64,000 bases of DNA, taken from the NCBI GenBank assembly GCA_016721195.1, contig JADKIO010000005.1:1155619-1219618 (forward strand), in the 5' to 3' direction. Source of the DNA: Candidatus Geothrix skivensis. GTDB lineage: Bacteria > Acidobacteriota > Holophagae > Holophagales > Holophagaceae. The translations under genes and the position numbers were made by a program. Positions 33,801 through 41,628 of the stretch are shown here, in pieces. Below the pieces are notes generated by a model. It was given only the letters and a program-made list of their open reading frames with translations. It was not told the origin of the DNA and ran no database searches. Positions within the stretch are counted from its first letter, which is position 1. The number at the start of each line of letters is the position of its first letter.

Positions 33801-35749
33801 CAGCCCTCCCGGGTCAGGGTGATCTGTCGGCGGCAGGCATCCTCGATCCAGCCAAGAAAGGCCCTGAAATCGTTCCACTGGGCTGCCGGGGCCGAGACAG
33901 AGACAACCTCCACCCGCAGGATCACCTTCCCTTCGCCGGTGGCCGCGTCGAAGGAGGGAATCCAGAACACGCGACCGAATCCGTTCTGCTGCCGAATGTC
34001 CTGGTGGGTCCCCATGATGTAGCCCTTCGGAACCTTGAAGGTGGCCACCGCGACTTGCGTTGACAGGTAGGGCAACACGATGGGAACGGATCTGGATTCT
34101 TCGAGTTTGGCGGGGACCCAGAGGGGCCACGGCATGCCCGGGAAGGGGTCCACAAGGCGTTTGCGGCTTGCCTCCCGCTCCAAGGCCCCTTTCAGGGACC
34201 AGGAAACACTGATCTTGGCATTGGAAGTGTTCTTTACCTCCGAAGAGCCAACCACCAGGTTCTTCATGGCCTTCTCGAATTTCTCCTTGAGCATTTTCGA
34301 TTGCTCCATGGGCTCGAGTGCCATGTACCGATACCGCTCTACGCATTCTGGGTACCCCGCGAACTCAGAATTCACCTCGAAGCGATCGCTGTCCTCATCC
34401 AGTTCCAGTTGGTAGGTGTACTTGCGAACGTTGGCATTGGCTCCGGAACTGCCCACCGGTCCCTTCCGGCCCAGCCAGGTGGCCGTATCGATGATCAGGG
34501 CCGGTACCGCCGTGTAGTCCGGATGCACCACCCCAGGAGTAGCAAAACGGAGCGATGGATCGAACCAGAGCACACCACTGCCGGGTTCCTCGATGCCAAT
34601 GAGGTCTGCATCGAATTGCCAGAGATTCATGCGGTTCCAATCGAACATCACGTTTTCCCGGTCAGGCACTTTCGCAATGAGGGGCGATAATCCTGCGGCC
34701 TTGAGCAGGTGGTAGAAAAGCAGGCGCATCCCTTTCCCGGTGGTCTTCCCGGTTTTCGCGGCCTTTGCCAGGTTCTTGACTTCGAACCCTTCCCAGAAAT
34801 CCTTGGGCAGGGCGGCGGTCTCCGTGAAGGTCGCGTGACTCAGGTTGGCAATGCGGGCGTCAAGACGCTCCAGCAATTCCACCGCGGCCTTGGTCGGACC
34901 CTTTGGCAGGTTCGCAGTCAACTCCTGGGCAAGGGTCCTGAATGCCCCCCCCTTCTCAATGGAGTCTTCAAAGTCACCCTTGAAGTGGGATTTGATGGCT
35001 TCGGACCAGAATTTGTCGGGACCCTCGCCAACGAACCCCCTCACATCGTCCGGCTGCCAGAACATGACCAGTGTAGGTAAATGGAGGGTGGAGCGAAGGC
35101 TGTAGGGTGGACTCTCCAGGGCGGTGAGGTTGCGAAGCGTCAGTCGCTTCGTCGTCCAGGTGTCAGTGGATTCAGGAGTACTGCCGCGGCCAGGATCCAG
35201 GAACCAGGCCAGGGGGAAGGGACGGGCCACCTCGATGGATACGAGTTCGGTGGGGAAAGCGTTCGAAAGGGTCCAACTTGCGTAGAGACCCTTTGCATAG
35301 CGCCGGGGCAGCCCCCCGATGAGTCCATTGGCCGGTTCGGACCACATGACCTCCACCACACAATCCGTGGTGACACCCGGCGCCACGAGGTGGGTCTTCC
35401 GGCTCTCGCCATTCCCGGTCTCAAGGCTCCGCACGGCGAAGTCTTTGCGACTGCTGAAGTCCACCTGGCGGCCATCGGGATAGACCGTCCTGCCCTTGAT
35501 GCCGCCGGCAGTGCTGGGCAAATCCTCGATCTCCGCGGCCTTTCGGCCAGCTTCCGAAAAGATTCGCACGCGGTAGACATGGAAGTTGGTGTGGTGGGTG
35601 AAGCGGATGTGGTCTTCCAGGATCACGGCCCCCTTCGCCCCCTCCTTGATGGCCCAGACAGAGGACGGAATTGGAGCAAAGTCTTCACCAGCCACGAGAG
35701 CAACGACGGAGAAGATCAGCGCGAGGACCTTTGGATGCATCCGGACCAT
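33800..35749 (-). CDS. DUF3857 secreted protein, transglutaminase Cys absent
   Basis: A 649-residue paralogue of the next gene, with a signal peptide (~1-21) and the same DUF3857-then-core layout. At the position of the GDCKD motif it reads KTTGKGMRLLFYHLL, so the catalytic Cys is missing and the protein is probably not a transglutaminase-type enzyme. AAGG upstream supports the ATG at 35749. It is coupled to the Cys-containing partner, which suggests the two products work together, perhaps as a heteromer (inference). Confidence 0.72.
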   Translation of the reverse strand: MVRMHPKVLALIFSVVALVAGEDFAPIPSSVWAIKEGAKGAVILEDHIRFTHHTNFHVYRVRIFSEAGRKAAEIEDLPSTAGGIKGRTVYPDGRQVDFSSRKDFAVRSLETGNGESRKTHLVAPGVTTDCVVEVMWSEPANGLIGGLPRRYAKGLYASWTLSNAFPTELVSIEVARPFPLAWFLDPGRGSTPESTDTWTTKRLTLRNLTALESPPYSLRSTLHLPTLVMFWQPDDVRGFVGEGPDKFWSEAIKSHFKGDFEDSIEKGGAFRTLAQELTANLPKGPTKAAVELLERLDARIANLSHATFTETAALPKDFWEGFEVKNLAKAAKTGKTTGKGMRLLFYHLLKAAGLSPLIAKVPDRENVMFDWNRMNLWQFDADLIGIEEPGSGVLWFDPSLRFATPGVVHPDYTAVPALIIDTATWLGRKGPVGSSGANANVRKYTYQLELDEDSDRFEVNSEFAGYPECVERYRYMALEPMEQSKMLKEKFEKAMKNLVVGSSEVKNTSNAKISVSWSLKGALEREASRKRLVDPFPGMPWPLWVPAKLEESRSVPIVLPYLSTQVAVATFKVPKGYIMGTHQDIRQQNGFGRVFWIPSFDAATGEGKVILRVEVVSVSAPAAQWNDFRAFLGWIEDACRRQITLTREG

Positions 35750-35868
35750 CTGGGATTCCTTGTAATGAATAGCCGATTGTCACCTGGAGGTCGCCATTGA
35801 TCAACGCAACCGGCTCGCTTTCGATCACAACTCGACCGCCAGGCCAGATGTCCTGGACAATGGGTGCC

Positions 35869-37962
35869 ATGCAGCACACCAGCCACCTTCCCTTTCCCCT
35901 CCTCGGCCTCAGCGGCGGCATCGCGGCGGGGAAGAGTTTCGTCGCGTCGCTTCTGTCGGCCCTGGGCTGGACGGTCATCGATGCGGACGCGCTGGCGCGG
36001 GAGGTGGTTGCACCAGGCAGCGAAGGTCTGGTGCAGGTGGCCGAGGCCTTCGGCCCTGCGTGCCTCCAGGCGGATGGCACCCTCGACCGCGCCTGGATGG
36101 CCGCCCGGGTGTTCTCGGATGCCATGGCCCGGGCCCGGCTCAACGCCATCCTCCACCCCCGCATCGAGGCCCTGCGCGATGCCCGGCTTCGCGCCCTGCC
36201 CGGCAGCACCAAGGGCGTCGTGCTGGACGCGGCCCTCTGGGTGGAGCGGGGGCGGGCCCACCACTTCGACGCCTTCTGGACCGTGGATGCGCCCGAGGAA
36301 ATCCGTCTGGAACGGCTGGTGACCCGGGACGGGCTGACCCGGGATGCGGCGCTGGCGCGACTGCGGGCCCAGGCTACGGCCGCGGAGCGGGCCCTGCATG
36401 CGGACCTGGTGATTCCCAACGACGGGCGGGAGCTGTCCGGAATCCTCGCAGGAGCTGAGGCCGCCCTTCTGGCAGACTGGAGGGTCCGCCGTGGGCGGAC
36501 CTGGAGACCGAACATGCCCGCACCCTTCAGCGCCGAGCAGCTGCGCGATGTCCTGGCCACCCTGCTCAGCCGGGGAGGCGACTACGGCGAGGTCTTCGCA
36601 GAGCGCCGCCGGGCCCATGCCCTGGGCATGGACGACGGCCGCATGGAGGATGTGCTCGCCTCCGAGACCTTCGGGGCCAGCCTGCGCCTCGTGGATGGCG
36701 AGACCACCCGCTTCGCGGACCTCATCGCCCCCACGCTCGACGAGCTGCTCGAGGCGGCCCGCACCCTGGCCGCGCCGGGGACCGGCACACCGGCCGAGGT
36801 TCCAGCCCTGGTGGTCAGCGTCCATCCGACCCCCAGCCCCATCGAGCAGGACCCCGGCCAGGTGCCCCTGAGCGACAAGGTCGCCCTGGTGCGCCGGGCC
36901 GAAACCGGGGCCCGGTCCCAGGCGGAAAGCCTCCGCCCCGGAGCCCTGAAGCAGGTCTCCGTGGGCTATGGCGACAACACCCAGCGCGTCTGGATCGCCG
37001 CGGCGGAGCGCCGGGACGGCAGCTGGTCCGGCCGCCTGACCGAGGACCAGCGCACCCAGGTGGTGCTGCGCGCCAATGTCACCGCCGGGGACGGCAGCCA
37101 GCTCCAGACGGGCTACCAGGCCCTGGGCGAGACCCGGGGCTTCGAGCTGTTCACGGAGGAAGCCGTGACCCGGACCGTGGGGGAGGCCGTCCGGCTGGCC
37201 ATCCAGGCCCTGGACGCGCAGCCCGCACCCGCCGGCACCTTCCCCGTGGTGCTCAGCAGCAGCGCCGGCGGCACCATGATCCACGAGGCCTGTGGCCACG
37301 GCCTCGAAGCGGACCTGGCCCTGGCGGGCATGAGTTCCTTCGCGGGCAAGCTGGGCCAGAAGGTGGCCGCCGAGGGCGTGACCATCATCGATGACGGCAC
37401 CCTGCCCCACAAGCGCGGCAGCCAGGCCATCGACGATGAGGGCAACCCCGTCAGCCGCGTGGTGCTCATCGAGAACGGCGTGCTCAAGGCCTTCCTGCAG
37501 TCGCGGAAGACCTCGAAGAAGATGGACACGGAACCCACCGGGAACGGGCGGCGGGAGAGCTACCGGCACCTGCCCATCCCCCGCATGCGCAACACCTTCC
37601 TGGCTGCAGGCAGCGAGTCGCCCGAGGCCATCCTGCGGGACCTGGACCGCGGCCTGCTCGTGAAGCGCATGGGCGGCGGCCAGGTGGATACGGTCACGGG
37701 CAACTTCGTGTTCCAGGTGACCGAAGGCTACTGGGTGGAGAACGGGGTCGCCAAGTACCCCGTGAAGAACGCCACCCTCAGCGGCTGCGGCCCCGACGTG
37801 CTGAAGGGCCTCACCCGCATCGGCAACGACCTCTGCCATTTCGACATCGGCACCTGCGGCAAGGACGGCCAGGGCGTGCCCGTCAGCGACGCCCTTCCCA
37901 CCATCCTCTGCCCCGCCCTCGTCGTGGGCGGCACCGCAGAAGCCCTGCCGAGCGTGATCTGA
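35869..37962 (+). CDS. coaE-tldD: Dephospho-CoA kinase fused in frame to TldD metalloprotease
   Basis: One open frame of ~697 residues. Residues 1-~205 are CoaE, the last step of CoA synthesis: P-loop GLSGGIAAGKS, TVIDADALAREVV, and LHADLVIPNDG. Residues ~216-697 are TldD, partner of TldE in processing modified peptides and antitoxins, with the zinc motif HEACGH (472-477). No stop separates them. ATG 36514 has GGAG before it and would give a 482-residue, full-length TldD, so independent internal initiation is possible. An alternative upstream TTG at 35797 has a strong GGAGG. The DUF3857 gene diverges upstream. Confidence 0.82.
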   Translation: MQHTSHLPFPLLGLSGGIAAGKSFVASLLSALGWTVIDADALAREVVAPGSEGLVQVAEAFGPACLQADGTLDRAWMAARVFSDAMARARLNAILHPRIEALRDARLRALPGSTKGVVLDAALWVERGRAHHFDAFWTVDAPEEIRLERLVTRDGLTRDAALARLRAQATAAERALHADLVIPNDGRELSGILAGAEAALLADWRVRRGRTWRPNMPAPFSAEQLRDVLATLLSRGGDYGEVFAERRRAHALGMDDGRMEDVLASETFGASLRLVDGETTRFADLIAPTLDELLEAARTLAAPGTGTPAEVPALVVSVHPTPSPIEQDPGQVPLSDKVALVRRAETGARSQAESLRPGALKQVSVGYGDNTQRVWIAAAERRDGSWSGRLTEDQRTQVVLRANVTAGDGSQLQTGYQALGETRGFELFTEEAVTRTVGEAVRLAIQALDAQPAPAGTFPVVLSSSAGGTMIHEACGHGLEADLALAGMSSFAGKLGQKVAAEGVTIIDDGTLPHKRGSQAIDDEGNPVSRVVLIENGVLKAFLQSRKTSKKMDTEPTGNGRRESYRHLPIPRMRNTFLAAGSESPEAILRDLDRGLLVKRMGGGQVDTVTGNFVFQVTEGYWVENGVAKYPVKNATLSGCGPDVLKGLTRIGNDLCHFDIGTCGKDGQGVPVSDALPTILCPALVVGGTAEALPSVI

Positions 37963-37964
37963 CC

Positions 37965-39350
37965 ATGACACCTTTCACCACCTTCATTCCCGAAGCCCTC
38001 GAAGACCGCCTCCAGGACGGCATCCGGCACGCGCTTTCGCTGGGCGCGGAGGGCGCCGAGGCCTTCATCTCCCTGTCGCGCAGCCGCAAGGCCAAGACGC
38101 AGAATGGCCGCCTCGAAGACCTCACCGTCAGCAAGCGGGGCGGCCTGGGCGTGCGCGTGATCCGCGCCGGAGCCAGGGGCTTCCGCACGGGTCTGGCCAC
38201 CACCACCGACCTCACCGCCACGGAGTTCCGCCACCTGTTCGCCCAGGCCTGGGAGCTGAGCGCCCTGGGGGACGAGGATCCCTGGCTGCGCCAGGCCGAG
38301 CCCTCCGGCACGGACGACCTGCCCAGCCGCTTTCATGCGGAGGTCGACGCCATCACCTCCGAGCAGCGCATCGCCTGGGCCCTGGAGCTGGAAGCCCAGG
38401 CCCGGAAGGCCTCCCCCAAGGTCGCCGCCGTCCGCGAGGCCGCCTGGAGCGATGGCACGGGCGCCAGCCTGCTGCTCACGCAACGCGGGGTGCGAACGCC
38501 GGATGTCTATTCCAGCTGCTCGGCGAGCATCGAGCTGGCGGTGGCCGAAGGCGAGGAGCGCCAGGCCGCCTGGCACTGGGATGTGGCCCGCCGCCCGGTG
38601 CTGGATCTGGCCGCCATCGGCGCCGAAGCCGCCCTGAAGGGCGAGCGGAAGCTGAACCCCCAACGGCTGCCCGCCGGCCGGTACAGCGTGGTGCTGCATC
38701 CGGAAGTGGCCGTGGACCTGCTGGGCATCGTGGCGGGCATGCTGGATGCCGAATCCGTGCTCAAGCAGCGCAGCCTCTTCGCCGGGAAGCTGGGCCAAGC
38801 CATCGCCTCCCCCCTGCTGACCCTGGTGGACGATGGCCGACTGGCCGAGGGCCCCGGCCGCCCCGCCCTGGGCACCGAGCCCTGGGACGCCGAGGGCCTG
38901 CCCACCCGGCGCAACGTGCTGCTGGAGGGTGGCGTGCTGAAGACCTACCTGCACACCCTGAAGACCGCCGCGGAGCTGGGCATGGCCCCCACCGCCAGCG
39001 CCGGCCGGGGCTTCGGCAGCCAGCCCGGGGCCACCACCTTCAACCTCTTCCCACTGGCGGGCCAGACCGGCACTGAAGAGCTCTACCGGATGGCCGGAAA
39101 TGGCGTCCTCATCACCGAGATCATGGGCCTGCACACGGTGGATCCCGTCAGCGGCGACCTCAGCGTGGGGGCCAGCGGCATCCGCATCCGCGATGGCGTG
39201 CTGGCCGAGTCCGTGGACAAGCTCACCTTCGCGGGCAACCTGCGGGACTTTCTCACGCGCATCGTGGCCCTGGGCAGCGACCTCCGCTGGTACGGCAGCA
39301 GTGCCGGCCTGAGCATCCTGCTGGAGGACATCTCCCTCGGCGGCGCCTGA
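37965..39350 (+). CDS. tldE: TldE/PmbA metalloprotease subunit
   Basis: A 461-residue PmbA-family partner of TldD, starting two bases after the tldD stop. In known systems TldD-TldE is a heterodimeric protease in which only TldD carries the metal site, and indeed no HExxxH is present here. Conserved features include NGRLEDLTVSKRGGLGVRV, RYSVVLHPEVAVDLL, PTRRNVLLEGGVLKTYL and GDLSVGASGIRIRDG. In other bacteria the pair matures peptides such as microcin B17 and degrades CcdA; no such substrate gene is visible here. Confidence 0.92.
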   Translation: MTPFTTFIPEALEDRLQDGIRHALSLGAEGAEAFISLSRSRKAKTQNGRLEDLTVSKRGGLGVRVIRAGARGFRTGLATTTDLTATEFRHLFAQAWELSALGDEDPWLRQAEPSGTDDLPSRFHAEVDAITSEQRIAWALELEAQARKASPKVAAVREAAWSDGTGASLLLTQRGVRTPDVYSSCSASIELAVAEGEERQAAWHWDVARRPVLDLAAIGAEAALKGERKLNPQRLPAGRYSVVLHPEVAVDLLGIVAGMLDAESVLKQRSLFAGKLGQAIASPLLTLVDDGRLAEGPGRPALGTEPWDAEGLPTRRNVLLEGGVLKTYLHTLKTAAELGMAPTASAGRGFGSQPGATTFNLFPLAGQTGTEELYRMAGNGVLITEIMGLHTVDPVSGDLSVGASGIRIRDGVLAESVDKLTFAGNLRDFLTRIVALGSDLRWYGSSAGLSILLEDISLGGA

Positions 39351-39397
39351 TTCCGGCCTCCTCCCAAATCCCGTAGCATGGACTGAGTGAGGTTCCC

Positions 39398-41098
39398 ATG
39401 TCCCTAGCCGCCGCCAAGCAGTACCTCTCGTTCCCCCACCTGGAGCCCGAGCTCCGGGCGGAGCTGGAGCCCCTGGTGGGGGCCGCCGAGGGTGGCGATG
39501 CCGCGGCCCTGGCCGAGGTGGAGGATCGCTTCTTCGAGCCCCTGGCCTTCGGCACCGGCGGCCTGCGGGGCTTCATGGCCGCGGGCCTGCGTCGCATGAA
39601 CCAGCCCAATGTGCGGCGGACCACCCTGGCCCTGGCAGCCGTGGCCCAGGCCCACGCGCCCGGGAAGAAGATCGCCGTCGTCGGCTACGATACCCGCATC
39701 AACTCGGAGGTCTTCGCCGCGGAAAGCGCCGCCGTGCTCGCCGCCGCGGGCTATCAGGTGTACCTGGGCAGCCGCCCCCTGCCCACCCCCTTCCTTTGCT
39801 TCGCCATGAAGGCATTGGGCTCCGCCTGCGGCGTGATCATCACCGCCAGCCACAATCCGAAGGAGTACAACGGCTTCAAGGCCTACAACGACCTGGGCGG
39901 CCAGGTGGTGGACCCCTGGGACCTGGAGGTGGAGGCGCAGATGGCCGCGCTGCCCGTGGTGCCCCTGCCGCCCGTCGCCCCCGAGGGCCGCATCCAGCCC
40001 ATCCCTCTTGAGATCGAGAACGCCTACCTGGACCTGGGGCTGGGGCTGCTCCAGCACCCCAAGGTGTTCACCCCGGCCAGGATTCTCTACACGCCCTTCC
40101 ACGGCACCGGGATCGCCTTCGTCCCCGCCCTGTTCGAGCGGGCCGGCCTGCCCCTCTCCATCAGCCCCAGCCAGGGCATTCAGGACGGCACCTTCCCCAC
40201 GGCGCCCCGGCCCAACCCGGAGGAGCTGGCGGCCTATGCCGCGCCCCTCCGGGAGGCCGAAGCCCTGGGGGCCGAAGTCATCCTCTCCAACGATCCCGAT
40301 GCCGACCGCATCGGCGTGGTGGCCAGGCGCGATGGCGCCTGGGAGCTCATGTCCGGCAATGACCTCGCCGCTCTCACCCTTGACTACCTCTGCACCCAGC
40401 GGGGACTGAAAGGCGCCGTGGTGAGTACTGTCGTCACCTCCGACTTCATGGCCGAGGTGGCCCAGCAGCACGGCCTGCCCGTGGTGTGGACCCTCACGGG
40501 CTTCAAGAACATCGCCGTGTGCATGGATCGCCTCGAAGCCCTGGGCGAGGCCTACGCCTTCAGCGCCGAGGAAAGCTACGGCATGCTCCTGCCGCCCAGC
40601 CTGCGGGACAAGGACGGCGTCACCGCGGCCCTGGTGGTGGCCGAGATGGCCGGCCACTACAAGGCCCTGGGCCAGACCCTCTTCCAGGCGGTAGCCGCCC
40701 TCATGGCCCGGGTCGGGACCTTCCACAACCGCCTGGTGAACCTCGAGGATCCCCGTCCGGGGGGTGCCAAGCGCTTCGCCGAGGCCATGGAGCGCATCCG
40801 CACCGCCGGGCTGGCCACCCTCGGCGGCGACCAGGTGACCAGCTGGGAGGACTTCCAGAGCGGACTCTGGCACGGCGAGGGGCGCAGCGAGACCATCCTC
40901 GACCGGCCGGACGACCGGGCCGTGGCGCTCCCGATCCTGCGCAGCAACGTCCTCAAGTTCCGCCTGCAGAGCGGTGGCTTCGCGGCCTTCCGCCCCAGCG
41001 GCACCGAACCCAAGCTGAAGGTCTACCTCCAGAGCCGGACCGATGTGGCTCTGCTGGACCGGATGGAGGCCGAGGCCCGCATGCTGTTGGGCCTTTAG
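39398..41098 (+). CDS. Phospho-sugar mutase (alpha-phosphoglucomutase, PgcA/PGM2 type)
   Basis: A 566-residue alpha-D-phosphohexomutase. The phosphoserine loop is TASHNPKEYNGFK, the Mg loop SNDPDADRIGV, the sugar-specificity loop EESYGML, and the phosphate-binding loop RPSGTEPKLKVY. The N-terminal FGTGGLRGFMAAG and overall length place it with the PgcA/PGM2 group interconverting glucose 1- and 6-phosphates, rather than the ~450-residue PMM/PGM group. A strong bidirectional terminator follows. Confidence 0.9.
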   Translation: MSLAAAKQYLSFPHLEPELRAELEPLVGAAEGGDAAALAEVEDRFFEPLAFGTGGLRGFMAAGLRRMNQPNVRRTTLALAAVAQAHAPGKKIAVVGYDTRINSEVFAAESAAVLAAAGYQVYLGSRPLPTPFLCFAMKALGSACGVIITASHNPKEYNGFKAYNDLGGQVVDPWDLEVEAQMAALPVVPLPPVAPEGRIQPIPLEIENAYLDLGLGLLQHPKVFTPARILYTPFHGTGIAFVPALFERAGLPLSISPSQGIQDGTFPTAPRPNPEELAAYAAPLREAEALGAEVILSNDPDADRIGVVARRDGAWELMSGNDLAALTLDYLCTQRGLKGAVVSTVVTSDFMAEVAQQHGLPVVWTLTGFKNIAVCMDRLEALGEAYAFSAEESYGMLLPPSLRDKDGVTAALVVAEMAGHYKALGQTLFQAVAALMARVGTFHNRLVNLEDPRPGGAKRFAEAMERIRTAGLATLGGDQVTSWEDFQSGLWHGEGRSETILDRPDDRAVALPILRSNVLKFRLQSGGFAAFRPSGTEPKLKVYLQSRTDVALLDRMEAEARMLLGL

Positions 41099-41106
41099 AT
41101 CTCCTA

Positions 41107-41140
41107 AATAAAGCGGCGCCGCTTCCGGCGCCGCTTTATT
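41107..41140. terminator. Bidirectional Rho-independent terminator
   Basis: A perfect 15-bp stem (41107-41121 with 41126-41140) and a 4-base loop CTTC. Flanking A and T tracts serve both the mutase (+) and the converging cytochrome gene (-). Confidence 0.9.
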
Positions 41141-41155
41141 GGAGCAAAGGAACTG

Positions 41156-41383
41156 CTACTTCTTGGAGATGAACTTCCCGTCGACCACGGAGTGGCAGTC
41201 CTTGCACTTGTCTTCGGCGAACTTGGGGAAGTACTTCTTGGCGGCGGCGTTCATCTTCTTGTCCTTGGGCTGGCCCTCGTGACAGACGGTGCACTTGGCG
41301 CCCTTGACGGTGGTCATCTTGGCCATGGCGGCAGGCGCCACGAGCAGCATGAGGGCGGCGGTGAGCAGGGTGATGCGACGCAT
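41156..41383 (-). CDS. Small periplasmic diheme cytochrome c
   Basis: A 75-residue product with a signal peptide (MRRITLLTAALMLLVAPAAMA) and two heme c sites, CTVCH and CKDCH, in a Lys-rich ~55-residue mature protein. AGGAG lies six bases before ATG 41383. Size and basic charge suggest a soluble electron shuttle of the cytochrome c7-like kind. It has its own upstream region with a CRP/FNR-like palindrome and lies downstream of two large multiheme cytochrome genes. Confidence 0.85.
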   Translation of the reverse strand: MRRITLLTAALMLLVAPAAMAKMTTVKGAKCTVCHEGQPKDKKMNAAAKKYFPKFAEDKCKDCHSVVDGKFISKK

Positions 41384-41468
41384 GAAAACTCCTGAAGGGT
41401 GTGGACTCGAAGCCGCTCCGAGTCTCAAGGTCGAAAGGCTGATTTTGGGACCAGCCGTGCTGAGCGTC

Positions 41469-41484
41469 AGTGATGACAGTCACA
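41469..41484 (-). promoter_or_regulatory. CRP/FNR-family-like operator upstream of the diheme cytochrome
   Basis: AGTGA-N6-TCACA matches nine of ten positions of the TGTGA-N6-TCACA consensus. Its centre is ~93 bases before the start codon. A CAAAAT hexamer at 41442-41447 (minus strand) lies at the distance expected for a class II activated promoter (inference). Confidence 0.45.
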
Positions 41485-41489
41485 GCTTT

Positions 41490-41517
41490 GTCATATTGAT
41501 AATTACCCTTTTTTCAA
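41490..41517 (-). promoter_or_regulatory. Alternative sigma-70-like promoter upstream of the diheme cytochrome
   Basis: Minus-strand TTGAAA (41512-41517), a 16-base spacer, and TATGAC (41490-41495). If used, the palindrome at 41469-41484 would overlap the transcription start and could repress rather than activate. Confidence 0.3.
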
Positions 41518-41628
41518 TGATTGAAATGGCTTTCCTGACAGGTAGCCCCCGGAATCAGAGCCCGTGGCCCTGGCTGCGTATGAGAGGGGCACCGGTATCG
41601 CCCGGCGCCCCCACCACCATGGATCAGT

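Noticed and set aside
35716..37971. 751-codon minus-strand frame opposite coaE-tldD
   Set aside because: It is fully antisense to a clear CoaE-TldD coding region and of shadow-type composition.
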